64,000 bases of DNA. Origin: Christiangramia flava JLT2011. Lineage in GTDB: Bacteria; Bacteroidota; Bacteroidia; Flavobacteriales; Flavobacteriaceae. This document shows positions 26,182 through 34,699 of the stretch, in pieces. Location: positions 3,744,001-3,808,000 of the forward strand of contig NZ_CP016359.1 of NCBI RefSeq assembly GCF_001951155.1, written 5' to 3'. Position numbers and translations under genes: made by a program. The notes below the pieces were generated by a model. That model saw only the letters and a program-made list of their open reading frames with translations. It ran no database searches and was not told where the DNA came from. The number at the start of each line of letters is the position of its first letter. Position 1 is the first letter of the stretch.

Positions 26182-26361
26182 AGGCTTACTTTTTTTTGTG
26201 CCTGCCAAGGGAAGGGGTTTTTTCAACTAACTTAATTAAGAAGACCCTTCCCTTACAGGACTTTTATACTACCTTCAATTGGAAAAGATTAACCAACTAA
26301 CCAATCAATGAAAAAAATTCCTTTCCTATTTTCAGGTAGGCATCTATATGGTAAAAGTTTC

Positions 26362-26814
26362 TTATAAACTTTTTTTAAGTTGGGTCATATATTCTATGAT
26401 CTCTTTTTTTTCCGATTTTGAAAATTTTGCGTCCCTATGAATAAACGTATAGGAGGCCAGTGGCATTTGATCATCTTCTATCTGACTGATAATCGACCGC
26501 AGTTTGCTGGTTTTTCTTCGGTCGGAAAAATCTCCCCATTCATTGAAATTTAATTCCTTTTTTCCTTCTACAATATGGTCTTCTAGAAACCAGGCCACTG
26601 GCTGTATTTTGTTGTACCAGGGATAATTGGTATTGTTACTATGACAATCATAGCAGGAAACCCGCAACGATTTTTCGACCGTTGCGGGTACATTGTTCAC
26701 AAACATAAAATCGGTCGGCGGCACCGTTTCGCCCTGGTTGTAATCCACAGGGAAAAACTGGATAGTCAATAAAGCCACCAAGGCTATCCACGCTATTGTC
26801 TTAAAGATTTTCAA
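26362..26814 (-). CDS. Haem-binding domain protein (c-type motif)
   Basis: The 150-residue protein has one N-terminal signal or anchor helix and the motif SCYDCHSNNTNYPWYN, a CxxCH haem c attachment site typical of the haem_bd family. A downstream methionine in DDQMPLASY could be the distal ligand. It should be periplasmic. Its start is contiguous with the stop of the DUF3347 lipoprotein gene. In flavobacteria such proteins accompany copper and DUF3347 genes. An electron-transfer or metal-binding function is inferred. Confidence 0.83.
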   Translation of the reverse strand: MKIFKTIAWIALVALLTIQFFPVDYNQGETVPPTDFMFVNNVPATVEKSLRVSCYDCHSNNTNYPWYNKIQPVAWFLEDHIVEGKKELNFNEWGDFSDRRKTSKLRSIISQIEDDQMPLASYTFIHRDAKFSKSEKKEIIEYMTQLKKSL

Positions 26815-27432
26815 TTAGTTAATCTCTTTTTGCATTTTTCCACATCCCGGCATTCTGCTGCCCATATATGGGTTTTTGATTTCTTCGGTACTACTTAACC
26901 ATTGTGCACCTTTATTATCGTTGTACATCGGACAATAATCCTGATATAATTTTATATTGGTACCAGTTATAGCAATCATATCTATCATATCTTTGCTTAA
27001 AATATCGAAATGCTCCCTTTGATGAGCTATAGGGCTTTCTGCTATATGTTCTGCGTGTTCCTTTGCATCCTCAATAATATCAGTTAATTCCTGTTGTTCT
27101 TCCGAGGAATAACCATTCTTATCGAAATTTTCAAAGTCGGTCACCAACATTCCTCCTGCTTCTGCAGCATCTTCTTGGTTGTCTGCTACAAGTGCATTTT
27201 TGATTTTAAGGTAGTTATTTATAATTGCGGATGACGCGTCCTTACCAGAATTCTCACCTCTCATTCTTTCTGATCCATTGTGATCCTGTTCATTTTCCTG
27301 ATGCATTTCATTGCTCATTGGCTTTGACTTTTCGGGGTCGTTCTTGTTTGCATCCTTACAGGAAACTGTTATCATTATTACGGCAGCGAGTGCCATTGTG
27401 TACATTGTGCTTTTAATCATTTCTGTTTTCAT
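26815..27432 (-). CDS. DUF3347 lipoprotein
   Basis: The 205-residue lipoprotein has the lipobox ITVSC near residue 25. A charged, Met/His-containing linker is followed by a DUF3347 helical domain (about 70-205). The end carries YCPMYNDNKGAQWLS and NPYMGSRMPGCG, a Cys-Pro-Met ... Cys-Gly signature shared with the CusB tail (59870) and the lipoprotein at 62409. This is probably a periplasmic copper-binding unit. It is upstream of the haem-binding gene and downstream of a broken relative. Confidence 0.85.
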   Translation of the reverse strand: MKTEMIKSTMYTMALAAVIMITVSCKDANKNDPEKSKPMSNEMHQENEQDHNGSERMRGENSGKDASSAIINNYLKIKNALVADNQEDAAEAGGMLVTDFENFDKNGYSSEEQQELTDIIEDAKEHAEHIAESPIAHQREHFDILSKDMIDMIAITGTNIKLYQDYCPMYNDNKGAQWLSSTEEIKNPYMGSRMPGCGKMQKEIN

Positions 27433-27942
27433 TTTATGGTGTTTTTATTTTTTGGGTTATTTATTAATTTTTTCTTTACCAATCCACATTTTAGCATTTT
27501 TTCGCCAAAATAATGGTTAAATTTCTTTGACATTGGCATACCAATAGGCAGTTCATTGCTAAAGGCCAACGGGCAGAATTTTTTGTAAATGGCACCTCCA
27601 GAAAGGGCGTCTTCAAACATAGGCCCCTACTTTTCCGTAAACTGAAAAACTTTCTGACTTCTTCTATATTTTCAGCTTCGGCCATTTGTTGTACGAGCTT
27701 TTTCATTTCCATTCGTTCCTCCCCAAACGATCCTGCCATATCCTTGCTAATAGATTTTGCTTGGCTCTTATCGCTTTCTGTCAATGCCATTTTTTCCAGA
27801 TAGTTATGCCATGTTCTACCGGTCATCCCATCTATGATAAAATCTTGGTCTGCAAAGTCGGTAGTCATTTTTTTTCTTTCCTCACCTGTTACGGTGTATC
27901 GATTTTTACAGTCTGCTTTTCCTTACACCCTCCAAATGCAAT
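27429..27942 (-). pseudogene. Frameshifted lipoprotein gene with DUF3347-like end
   Basis: Reading from 27942, a lipobox-like IAFGGCKEK appears, then an in-frame stop. A one-base shift restores MTTDFADQDFIIDGMTG, followed by a helical segment to EVRKFFS. Another shift near 27625 gives FEDALSGGAIYKKFCPLAFSN and HYFGEKMLKCG, which resembles the DUF3347 Cys-Pro ... Cys-Gly end. At least two frameshifts and a lost start make it non-functional. It overlaps the start of the intact DUF3347 lipoprotein by 4 bp. Confidence 0.6.
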
Positions 27943-28037
27943 TAGCACATGTCATCTTCATCCAGACAGGCATCTGCGCAATAATTGCAATGTATTACGC
28001 AGTTGTTCAATGCTTCAATCAATTTTGAACTTTTCAT
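27942..28037 (-). pseudogene. N-terminal fragment of a four-helix-bundle copper-storage protein (Csp/DUF326)
   Basis: ATG at 28037 opens a 31-residue frame containing EALNNCVIHCNYCADACLDED, with the CxxxCxxCxxxC spacing of Csp/DUF326 copper-binding bundles. The frame stops at 27942 after the first helix and a half. About 75 residues and most cysteines are missing, replaced by the broken lipoprotein sequence. Confidence 0.7.
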
Positions 28038-28123
28038 AGGTTCTATATTTAAATTAATAATAAATTACTTTGTTGAAATTAGAAAATGGTTTTAGTTATA
28101 GACAAGCTTTGATACTTGCGCTC

Positions 28124-28315
28124 TTAGTGTTTTCCATCATATATCATTGTTTTACTTTTCTCATATTCTTCCTCTTTTATTTCTCCTTTGGCATATCTTT
28201 CATCTAAAATTTTAATAGCCTCCTTACGTTTTTTCTTCTTTCTGCCCGCGTAAATAAAAATAGAAAGAACTATAACCCCAAGTAAAATCAGCCAATCCCA
28301 TTTGTTGTAAACCAT
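28124..28315 (-). CDS. SHOCT-domain small membrane protein
   Basis: The 63-residue protein has one N-terminal helix (DWLILLGVIVLSIFIYAG), a basic KKKKRK stretch, and a C-terminal SHOCT motif (ILDERYAKGEIKEEEYEKSK). SHOCT units are short oligomerisation or regulatory helices. It starts 11 bp after the multicopper oxidase stop. A second SHOCT protein is at 44973. Confidence 0.8.
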   Translation of the reverse strand: MVYNKWDWLILLGVIVLSIFIYAGRKKKKRKEAIKILDERYAKGEIKEEEYEKSKTMIYDGKH

Positions 28316-28326
28316 TCCCTTTACTT

Positions 28327-30756
28327 TTAAAATCTTAGAGAAAGCCCACCACCCGGACCAAAGCGGTTATCATAACTTCCCATTAGCGAAAAATTCTTGG
28401 ATAAGAAATATTCTATACCGGTACTCCAGGTAATTTCTTTTTTAAAATTATCCCCTTGTGGTAACTCATCAACCCATCCAAAATCGGCTTGGTACTCGTA
28501 GGTTCCAAACAGGATGGTCCTTGGGAAGATCGATATGGCACGACTTAAACTTATCTGTGGCCGCAACTTACTGTCCATACGAACATCAAGGGTAAAAAGG
28601 TAAGGGGTAAGGTAGCGTATACCTGCAATGGCGGTCGTATTTATCTCCTCCAGGCTGTCCTCCATTCCATTTTCAATATTCACACCACCAAAAACGGTCA
28701 AATAATCATATAGATACCTGTCATAAGCCGCTTCTACTTCCAAATTTTTGTTCCATCCGTATTCAGCTCTCAGGGAAAACTGGTTGCGTATGTTTGAACT
28801 TACCAAGTTCAATGCGGTCATATGGGAGGCGGCATCCACCATCCCCCAAGAGTAGTACTGATCGGTCTCATCAATAAGTTTGGACACAGGATATTCTTCC
28901 ATCCTAGGGTCACGTGGGGTACCATAGCTTACTATGCGGGACATTCCGCCAACCAAATGGTATAGAATATGGCAATGGAAAAACCAGTCGCCGTATTCAT
29001 TGCCATAGAATTCAATGGTTATCTTTTGCATAGGCGGTACATTCACCGTGTGTTTCAGGGGGGAATATTCACCGTTCTCGTTGATGACCCTAAAGAAATG
29101 CCCATGCAGGTGCATAGGGTGGTGCATCATGGTCAGGTTATTGAAAGTAATCCGGGTTACCTCGTCCCCCTTTATCTTGATTTTATCCGCTTCGGAAAGG
29201 GGCACACCGTTCATACTCCAGACATACCGTTGCATATTTCCTGTAAGATTCAACAGGATTTCGGTTACCGGCACATCGGGGTCATAATTAGTCTTTTCAG
29301 GTGATTTTAGGTAATCATAGTTGTATTCTGAAAACATACCCATGCCCTGCATACCGTTCTTTTTATCCATTTTCATACCATCCATTCCAGTCTGTTTCTT
29401 CATTTCGGAATCCTTTTCCATATCCATTTTTGCCATTTTGGAATGGTCCATCTGCATGGAATCCATTTCCATACCCATCATATTTGACTTCTCCCTGTTC
29501 ATGCCCATACCTTCCGATCCGGCATTGGGAGCCATATCGTTCATACCTTCCATCTGCATGGTACCATCCATTTGCATTCCCCAATCCTCGGCCATTTTAT
29601 AGGGGTCTACCTTACCGGGCCTAAATTTTAATGCCGGGGCGCCCATTCTCATCTTCATCTTTGCCATTTGCTGCATCATCCCTATTTTATCCGGCCTGGG
29701 AACGTCCGGGGCAGCCACGATCGGGCCCTGACCCAGATAGGCGGTTGCGGTACCGGAACCATCCTGGGCCATAATCTTGAATTCCAACTTGCCAGTTTCC
29801 GGTATGGTCACGATATAATCGTAGGTTTCTGCAACCGCAATAAAAGTTTTGTTCTTTCTTAAGGGAACAACATCCTTGCCATCGGCTGAAACCAATTGTG
29901 GGTCTTCCCCACCAAAGGTCATCCAAAACGAGGTGGATGCAGAACCATCGATAATGCGCAGACGGACTTTCTCCCCGGGCTTGTACTCGGGATATTCGAT
30001 CTTTTCCTTTCCATTGATCAGAAACGCGGGATAGTAAATATCCGCTATATCCGCACTTTCCATGCGTTGCCTCCAGAAATTAAATTGGGCGCCCAGAGCA
30101 CCTCTTTTGATGACCTGGTTCAACGGTGTGGCCGTTCCCTTCCTGATGTTATACCATTCCGTGCCCCGTTTTAAAAATCGCATTACATCCCTGGGTTTCT
30201 CATTGGTCCAATCTGAAAGAAGTAATACCAGTTCCTTGTCATACTCCAAATCTGTTTCTTCCTTTGGCTGGATAACAATAGGGCCATAAACACCACTTTG
30301 TTCCTGAAGCATGGTATGGGAATGGTACCAATAAGTACCATTTTGCTTAATTGCAAATTCATATTTCAGGGTTTCTCCGGCTTCAATGGGAGGTGTGGAC
30401 AGATAAGGCACCCCATCGTAGAAATTGGGCAAAAGAAGTCCGTGCCAGTGTATCGATGATTCTACGCTCATCTCGTTCTTGACATAGATTACTGCGTATT
30501 CACCTTCATTAAATTCAAGTGTCGGCCCTGGTATCTGACCATTTATGGTCATTCCCATAACCACTTTGCCCGCCTTGTTTACGGCTTCTTCCCGCAGTGT
30601 AAGGGTATATTCCCTTATGGGTAGGTTATCTACATTCCCTTCTACGGAAGGTTCAGTATCTACATTTCCTTCTAACGAAGGTTCAGTTTGGGCTATTCCT
30701 AAACTTGTAGTCAGAAACACAACAAGCAAAGTGATTTGTCTAATCATAAAGTGCAT
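28327..30756 (-). CDS. Multicopper oxidase (CopA/PcoA-type) fused to a CopB-like outer-membrane barrel
   Basis: The 809-residue protein has a signal peptide ending near GIAQ. Three cupredoxin domains follow with all four copper-ligand motifs: IHWHGLLLP, YWYHSHT, HPMHLHGHF and FHCHILYHLVGGM. A Met-rich insert (about 385-475) has repeated MxMD and MxxM motifs, as in PcoA and CueO. From about residue 650 to the end, the sequence becomes an amphipathic beta-strand domain ending in GLSLRF. That resembles CopB/PcoB, normally a separate gene. The enzyme should oxidise Cu(I), and the barrel would place it at or in the outer membrane. Two possible starts (30756 and 30747) differ by three residues. Confidence 0.9.
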   Translation of the reverse strand: MHFMIRQITLLVVFLTTSLGIAQTEPSLEGNVDTEPSVEGNVDNLPIREYTLTLREEAVNKAGKVVMGMTINGQIPGPTLEFNEGEYAVIYVKNEMSVESSIHWHGLLLPNFYDGVPYLSTPPIEAGETLKYEFAIKQNGTYWYHSHTMLQEQSGVYGPIVIQPKEETDLEYDKELVLLLSDWTNEKPRDVMRFLKRGTEWYNIRKGTATPLNQVIKRGALGAQFNFWRQRMESADIADIYYPAFLINGKEKIEYPEYKPGEKVRLRIIDGSASTSFWMTFGGEDPQLVSADGKDVVPLRKNKTFIAVAETYDYIVTIPETGKLEFKIMAQDGSGTATAYLGQGPIVAAPDVPRPDKIGMMQQMAKMKMRMGAPALKFRPGKVDPYKMAEDWGMQMDGTMQMEGMNDMAPNAGSEGMGMNREKSNMMGMEMDSMQMDHSKMAKMDMEKDSEMKKQTGMDGMKMDKKNGMQGMGMFSEYNYDYLKSPEKTNYDPDVPVTEILLNLTGNMQRYVWSMNGVPLSEADKIKIKGDEVTRITFNNLTMMHHPMHLHGHFFRVINENGEYSPLKHTVNVPPMQKITIEFYGNEYGDWFFHCHILYHLVGGMSRIVSYGTPRDPRMEEYPVSKLIDETDQYYSWGMVDAASHMTALNLVSSNIRNQFSLRAEYGWNKNLEVEAAYDRYLYDYLTVFGGVNIENGMEDSLEEINTTAIAGIRYLTPYLFTLDVRMDSKLRPQISLSRAISIFPRTILFGTYEYQADFGWVDELPQGDNFKKEITWSTGIEYFLSKNFSLMGSYDNRFGPGGGLSLRF
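30631..30690 (-). repeat. Two tandem 30-bp copies inside the multicopper oxidase gene
   Basis: 30631-30660 and 30661-30690 match at 25 of 30 positions and encode adjacent TEPSxEGNVD-type decapeptides just after the signal peptide. The duplication keeps the frame and lengthens a disordered linker. Confidence 0.75.
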
Positions 30757-31048
30757 TTTTATTGATTTAGTAGTTCATTGTGATTAATCCTCATACATTT
30801 AACTGTTTTACATACTTTTTTTATACTGGTATATTGTGTTTTCATTTATTTGAATTTATCACAGAATATTAATTAGAAAATCTTGGACAGCTTTTAAAAT
30901 AATCCAAACCAAAAAAGGTGTGAATTGATTAGAAGCGAGATTATCTTCTCTATGATATAATTAGATTGTTAAATAAAGAGATTGGTTTAGTGGATTCTAT
31001 TACGAGAATACAGTAATATAAGCACCTCCCGGAAATCCAGAAGTGCTT

Positions 31049-31071
31049 AAAAACCCGGATAGTTTTCGGGC
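31049..31071 (-). terminator. Intrinsic terminator of the gene at 31084
   Basis: On the minus strand CCCG and CGGG form a stem around a 9-base loop, followed directly by TTTTT. It lies 13 bp past the stop. A second 6-bp dyad (AAGCAC/GTGCTT) spans 31020-31048. The rest of the gap 30757-31048 is the promoter side of the oxidase gene, with no clear gene. Confidence 0.65.
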
Positions 31072-31083
31072 TATTTTCTAAAA

Positions 31084-31515
31084 TCAAATTAAATAAGTCT
31101 CGTAGAGTATCTGAACGTCCCGTTCAATAAAGGGGGGCGAGTAATCCTTGAAGGGAACGATGTTTTCATCAAGTCCCTCGAAAAGATTTACATAAGTATA
31201 GAAGAATGTGGCAACAAAGGTCTGTTGCTCAAAAATAAGGTTGTTGACTGCTAATTTAAGGTCATCGCCTCCTTCCTTCACGATTTTTTGGTCAGAGCAA
31301 CATGATTTTTTATCAATAGAAGGGTTCTGACAAGGCTTACTAAGCTGGTTACGATAGCTATCGGCCTCCATTCCACAGCTTTCTGCCTTGGAAAAGAAAC
31401 TAAAATCAATCAAAGAGTTTCCGCAATAATGTATATCCAGCGTAAAGGACATTATAGTTGATACGACTACAAATGCCATCAAAACAGATATTATTTTGTA
31501 AAAAACTTTTTTCAC
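31084..31515 (-). CDS. HYC_CC_PP-type small exported protein
   Basis: The 143-residue protein starts at a GTG at 31515 (MKKVFYKIISVLMAF), with a signal peptide to about residue 28. The family hallmarks are in order: HYCG, a CGME cysteine, KSCCSD, and YSPPFIERD near the end. It is a paralogue of the protein at 54359. The family recurs beside flavobacterial copper-efflux operons, and its Cys/His pattern suggests periplasmic copper binding, which is inferred. A TACATTTG -7-like element overlaps the GTG, so the real leader is short or absent. Confidence 0.8.
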   Translation of the reverse strand: MKKVFYKIISVLMAFVVVSTIMSFTLDIHYCGNSLIDFSFFSKAESCGMEADSYRNQLSKPCQNPSIDKKSCCSDQKIVKEGGDDLKLAVNNLIFEQQTFVATFFYTYVNLFEGLDENIVPFKDYSPPFIERDVQILYETYLI

Positions 31516-32268
31516 AAATGTAAAATTACGAAATTTTAACGGTAACTACTCGGTTTAACAAAATTTTAATGGGACCTCACATCCTTCAGGAAACGAACAT
31601 TTAGAAAACTCGAATAATACCCGGGTATTGTAAGCTATTTCTTTACTAAGTATGGCTAACTCATTAGAAACAACCTAAAACTAAAAATCATCTTTGATCG
31701 AGGTTTACCTAACCATTTTCCCGGGTTATCAAAACTTTAAGAAATTACTCCCCATGTTGTTTGAATCCGATTGCCAGGGTTGAACAAGATCCTGCTACAA
31801 CAGAAATCTCAAAATCCTACATCTATCTACGAGAAAATTTTTTGCAAAGCATCCATTATCCCTGGCGTAAATTTATAATAAATAGCGCTGACTTATAGGT
31901 AGAAAATTTTGCAAGTATCCCAATATCCCGGTTGTCTGTGACAATTTTAGTTTAGGTCTTAAAATTACTAAGATCGCGTTCTACACCATATCCAGAAGAT
32001 AATTAAACTATATTTAAATTTCTTTGTGGTTTCAATTCTATCATCTCGAAAAGGTTTGTAGTCCCTGCAAACACCTATGAAATTTATGCTTATAGTGTTC
32101 CTCTTCAAACTCTTCTGTACTTTGCCTGCAGGACTATTTACATTACAATGCTTAACTATCGAATCTCTTTCAGGCTCAGGCTTTAGTCATTACTTTTTCA
32201 TTCAAATAGAGCAACAATTTAGCCTCTAAAAACACTTGTACTTACAGGTGTTTTAAAACGGTGCAATC
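31516..32268. other. 753-bp intergenic gap with one possible decayed fragment
   Basis: No complete gene is visible. A 73-codon minus-strand frame without start (32186 down to 31968) reads SIVKHCNVNSPAGKVQ and later ISINFIGVCRDYKPFRDDRI, which faintly resembles a WYL-type domain strand-turn. It may be the ruin of a regulator gene. The remainder shows nothing recognisable. Confidence 0.35.
32228..32254 (-). terminator. Stem-loop after the universal stress protein gene
   Basis: AAAACACTTGT and ACAGGTGTTTT form an 11-bp stem with one mismatch and a short loop, 15 bp past the stop at 32269. T-rich flanks suit termination in either direction. Confidence 0.55.
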
Positions 32269-33114
32269 TTACTTCAAAATTAACAGAGGAAGGTTTGAAT
32301 GAAAAACCAACTCTTTCCTGAATCCTTTATTAAGCAACTTTTCAAAAAATCCGTGGTCGCGATAAATCAGCGTCAAAACATCGATTGAATTTTGCCAATA
32401 AAATTTGGAAATCTTTTCTTGAGGATCAGCATCGTTAAAACAATGGAATGCAACGATCTCCGTATTGAGGATTTTCGAGTAATATTCATTAACTTCCTTT
32501 TCATTAATTTCCTTTTCATCGTTTTCTGAAAAATGAATCAGGGAAATACTGGCATCCAAAGTTTTTAAAAGTTTGGCAAAGAAATCCGGTTTAAAAGAAA
32601 TTTCAAAAAAATTGTCCTTATCCAGGGCCAAGCCAATATTCTTAATATTATATGACTCTATCGTTTCAGGAATAACCAATACCGGACAAGGGGCATTACG
32701 ACTAACTTTTTCACTAAGGGTGCCCATAAAAAATTCTTCAATGGAAGAATCAATACCTTCAGTGCCCATAAGTATCATATCGACATTTTCATCTTTTGCC
32801 GTTTGACAGATAAAGTTTTCAATGGCACCTACTCCCATAATCAATTTATAATTTTCAGTTTGGAATTCCGGATAATTTTCAAGGAATTCTTTTATTTTAT
32901 TACGATAATATTCTTCATACGAGGGAAAATTATCTGGTACCGAATAAGTCATGGTTCCCACCCCCACAAACCCGTTGGAAGGTATGGGAGCAGTGTAGGC
33001 ATGAGCGATAATCATTTCTACATTAAGCTTGCGTGCTAACATCAACGCATAACTAATAGCTGTTGCAGCAGCCTGCGAAAAATCTATTGGAATTAAAATT
33101 TTGGTAAGTTTCAT
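32269..33114 (-). CDS. Universal stress protein, two UspA domains
   Basis: The 281-residue cytoplasmic protein opens with MKLTKILIPIDFSQAAATAISYAL. The first UspA domain ends in MGTEG then FFMGTLSEKVSRNAPCPVLVIP, a near-complete ATP-binding G2xG9-type loop. The second half (about 155-281) is a degenerate UspA domain ending KELVFHSNLPLLILK. Tandem Usp proteins often respond to redox or energy stress. It stands alone, 158 bp downstream of the small-gene pair at 33273-33643. Confidence 0.88.
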   Translation of the reverse strand: MKLTKILIPIDFSQAAATAISYALMLARKLNVEMIIAHAYTAPIPSNGFVGVGTMTYSVPDNFPSYEEYYRNKIKEFLENYPEFQTENYKLIMGVGAIENFICQTAKDENVDMILMGTEGIDSSIEEFFMGTLSEKVSRNAPCPVLVIPETIESYNIKNIGLALDKDNFFEISFKPDFFAKLLKTLDASISLIHFSENDEKEINEKEVNEYYSKILNTEIVAFHCFNDADPQEKISKFYWQNSIDVLTLIYRDHGFFEKLLNKGFRKELVFHSNLPLLILK

Positions 33115-33272
33115 ATTTCAAAAGTTTTTGTATGTTAATAATTATAATGAATTTCGCATTCGATTTTTATTGGTTAAAAGGATTGAATTTGTTTTTCATA
33201 CTTATAAACTGCGCAATTTTCTTATTGTTCAATGATGACATCGATTTATGTGATTTCTATGAGACCTTTTAT

Positions 33273-33476
33273 TTATCCTCCAAGGTCATAGAACCATTCT
33301 TCGGCTTTCATAATTCCTTTTTTTATGGCGTCCTCCCTGGTGTAATCCTTTTCCATCACCAGATTTTTAGCAATTTCGAGAGCTTTCTTTTTTACTAAAG
33401 GATGGAGACCGTCCAAACGAGCATTAAATTCTTCAAACGTCCATTGCATACATTTTATCCGTTTGGGCTGAATCAT
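33273..33476 (-). CDS. Small protein related to its upstream neighbour (67 residues)
   Basis: The 67-residue protein (MIQPKRIKCMQWTFEEFNARLDGLH cut at several helices) ends with DYTREDAIKKGIMKAEEWF. The motif EDA-x-x-KGIxKAE is shared with the 56-residue product just upstream. The start at 33476 overlaps the upstream stop (ATGA), supporting coupling; an internal Met ten codons on is the alternative. All-helical, cytoplasmic, function unknown. Confidence 0.65.
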   Translation of the reverse strand: MIQPKRIKCMQWTFEEFNARLDGLHPLVKKKALEIAKNLVMEKDYTREDAIKKGIMKAEEWFYDLGG

Positions 33477-33643
33477 ATTTTTCTGTTGTGCATTTCAGCC
33501 TTCGTTATACCTCGTTCAAGAGCTTCTTCTTTGGAGCAATTTTTATTTGAATAAAAACCTACTGCATATTTTACTGCTGCTACCCTTATATTCTCATCCA
33601 ATTGATTGAGCCTTTCCTGATAGTCTTTGAACAAATCTTCCAT
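33473..33643 (-). CDS. Small protein, paralogue of the next gene (56 residues)
   Basis: ATG at 33643 opens MEDLFKDYQERLNQLDENIR and ends with CSKEEALERGITKAEMHNRKI at a TGA that overlaps the next start by 4 bp. Its C-terminal EEALxxGIxKAE motif matches the downstream protein, so the two are likely a tandem duplication that may form a heteromer. It starts 5 bp after the exchanger stop, so it belongs to that operon. Function unknown. Confidence 0.65.
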   Translation of the reverse strand: MEDLFKDYQERLNQLDENIRVAAVKYAVGFYSNKNCSKEEALERGITKAEMHNRKI

Positions 33644-33648
33644 AATTT

Positions 33649-34647
33649 TTAAAACAATTTTAATACGAAAAAAACCATTACCATTAAATATACAATATAT
33701 GCTGCATCAAAGGCGAAAATTTGCCAGTGGGTAAATCCGTGCTGTTCTTTGCTCTGATGAATAAATAATGAATATAACAAGGGCATTAAACCCACAAAAG
33801 CCAGGTTTACCCAATAAAGTTGAAAATCCTCAATCGGGGTGGTTACTAAAGCAAGCGGAAAAAAGGCCAGTGTCATCGTTACGGCATTATCTGCAATCAC
33901 ACTGGTGGTGCCCGCTGTCACCTCGCCCCCTTTTACCACGCTCCAGGTCTTAAAAATTTCCGGTGCCGTGGTCATTATGCCCGTGATAAAAAGGCCACCC
34001 ACGATTTCAGAAATACCCAAGACAGAAACGATATTTTCAGTTGCCTTAACAATAAACAAGGCACCGGTCGCAATGGCAATGGCCCCGGCAATCGATAACC
34101 AGACCTGCCTTTTGTTCCATTCTACATTTTTGCCCTTTTGCTTGCCTTTTACTATGGCGTGGGCCAGGAATGCAATATATGCACCCAGCATAATCCACCC
34201 GTCTATTGGTTGTAGCCCGCGCCAGGGCTTTGGCAAGGTCAAAATGGCAACAAGGGCGATAATGCCCAGATAGGGAAGGGACAATACTGCAACCGAACGT
34301 TTGTTTAATGCCAGAATGTTTTTATCACGATGTTCTTGATGTTCCTTGTTGTTCTTGAACTGTTTCCTTGAAGCAAAATAAGCTATGGTCACCATCAAGG
34401 GAATGGAAATAATATTGGAACCCAACAAATTGCCCAGGCCAATACCGGAAACGTCCCGTGCCGCACTTGCAATGTTTATGGCCACTTCAGGGCTTGCCGT
34501 GACAATGGCAAGGAATGCGGCACCTGCAGAAGCGGTAAGGCCCCATTGCTTGCGGAGCAACTTTAAAGGGGTCAACAATCGGTCCGCACCCCAGTGGGCG
34601 GCCCAGGCCGCTAATCCCAATATTACTACCCAAAGCCAGACATTCAT
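33649..34647 (-). CDS. CaCA-type sodium/calcium (cation) exchanger
   Basis: The start is placed at 34647 (MNVWLWVVILG); the frame is open further upstream but would run into the lspA end. The 332-residue protein has about ten helices in two inverted repeats. The alpha motifs are TASPEVAINIASAARDVSG with GNLLGSNI, and TAPEIFKTWSVVKGGE with GTTSVIADNA. Acidic residues in these motifs bind the cation. It probably exchanges Ca2+ or another divalent metal for Na+ or H+ at the inner membrane. It is last in the P1B-4/NhaA/LspA series, before the two small genes. Confidence 0.85.
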   Translation of the reverse strand: MNVWLWVVILGLAAWAAHWGADRLLTPLKLLRKQWGLTASAGAAFLAIVTASPEVAINIASAARDVSGIGLGNLLGSNIISIPLMVTIAYFASRKQFKNNKEHQEHRDKNILALNKRSVAVLSLPYLGIIALVAILTLPKPWRGLQPIDGWIMLGAYIAFLAHAIVKGKQKGKNVEWNKRQVWLSIAGAIAIATGALFIVKATENIVSVLGISEIVGGLFITGIMTTAPEIFKTWSVVKGGEVTAGTTSVIADNAVTMTLAFFPLALVTTPIEDFQLYWVNLAFVGLMPLLYSLFIHQSKEQHGFTHWQIFAFDAAYIVYLMVMVFFVLKLF

Positions 34648-34699
34648 CGTATATAGTTGTTTAAAATTTTCTGTTAGAATTCGTATATTCAAATGTTTA

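Noticed and set aside
29363..29602. Open frames on both strands inside the multicopper oxidase
   Set aside because: They are shadows of the repetitive Met-rich coding region; the oxidase frame is continuous.
33132..33398. Plus-strand frame of 88 codons near the small-gene pair
   Set aside because: It overlaps the supported minus-strand gene at 33273-33476 and has no family features.
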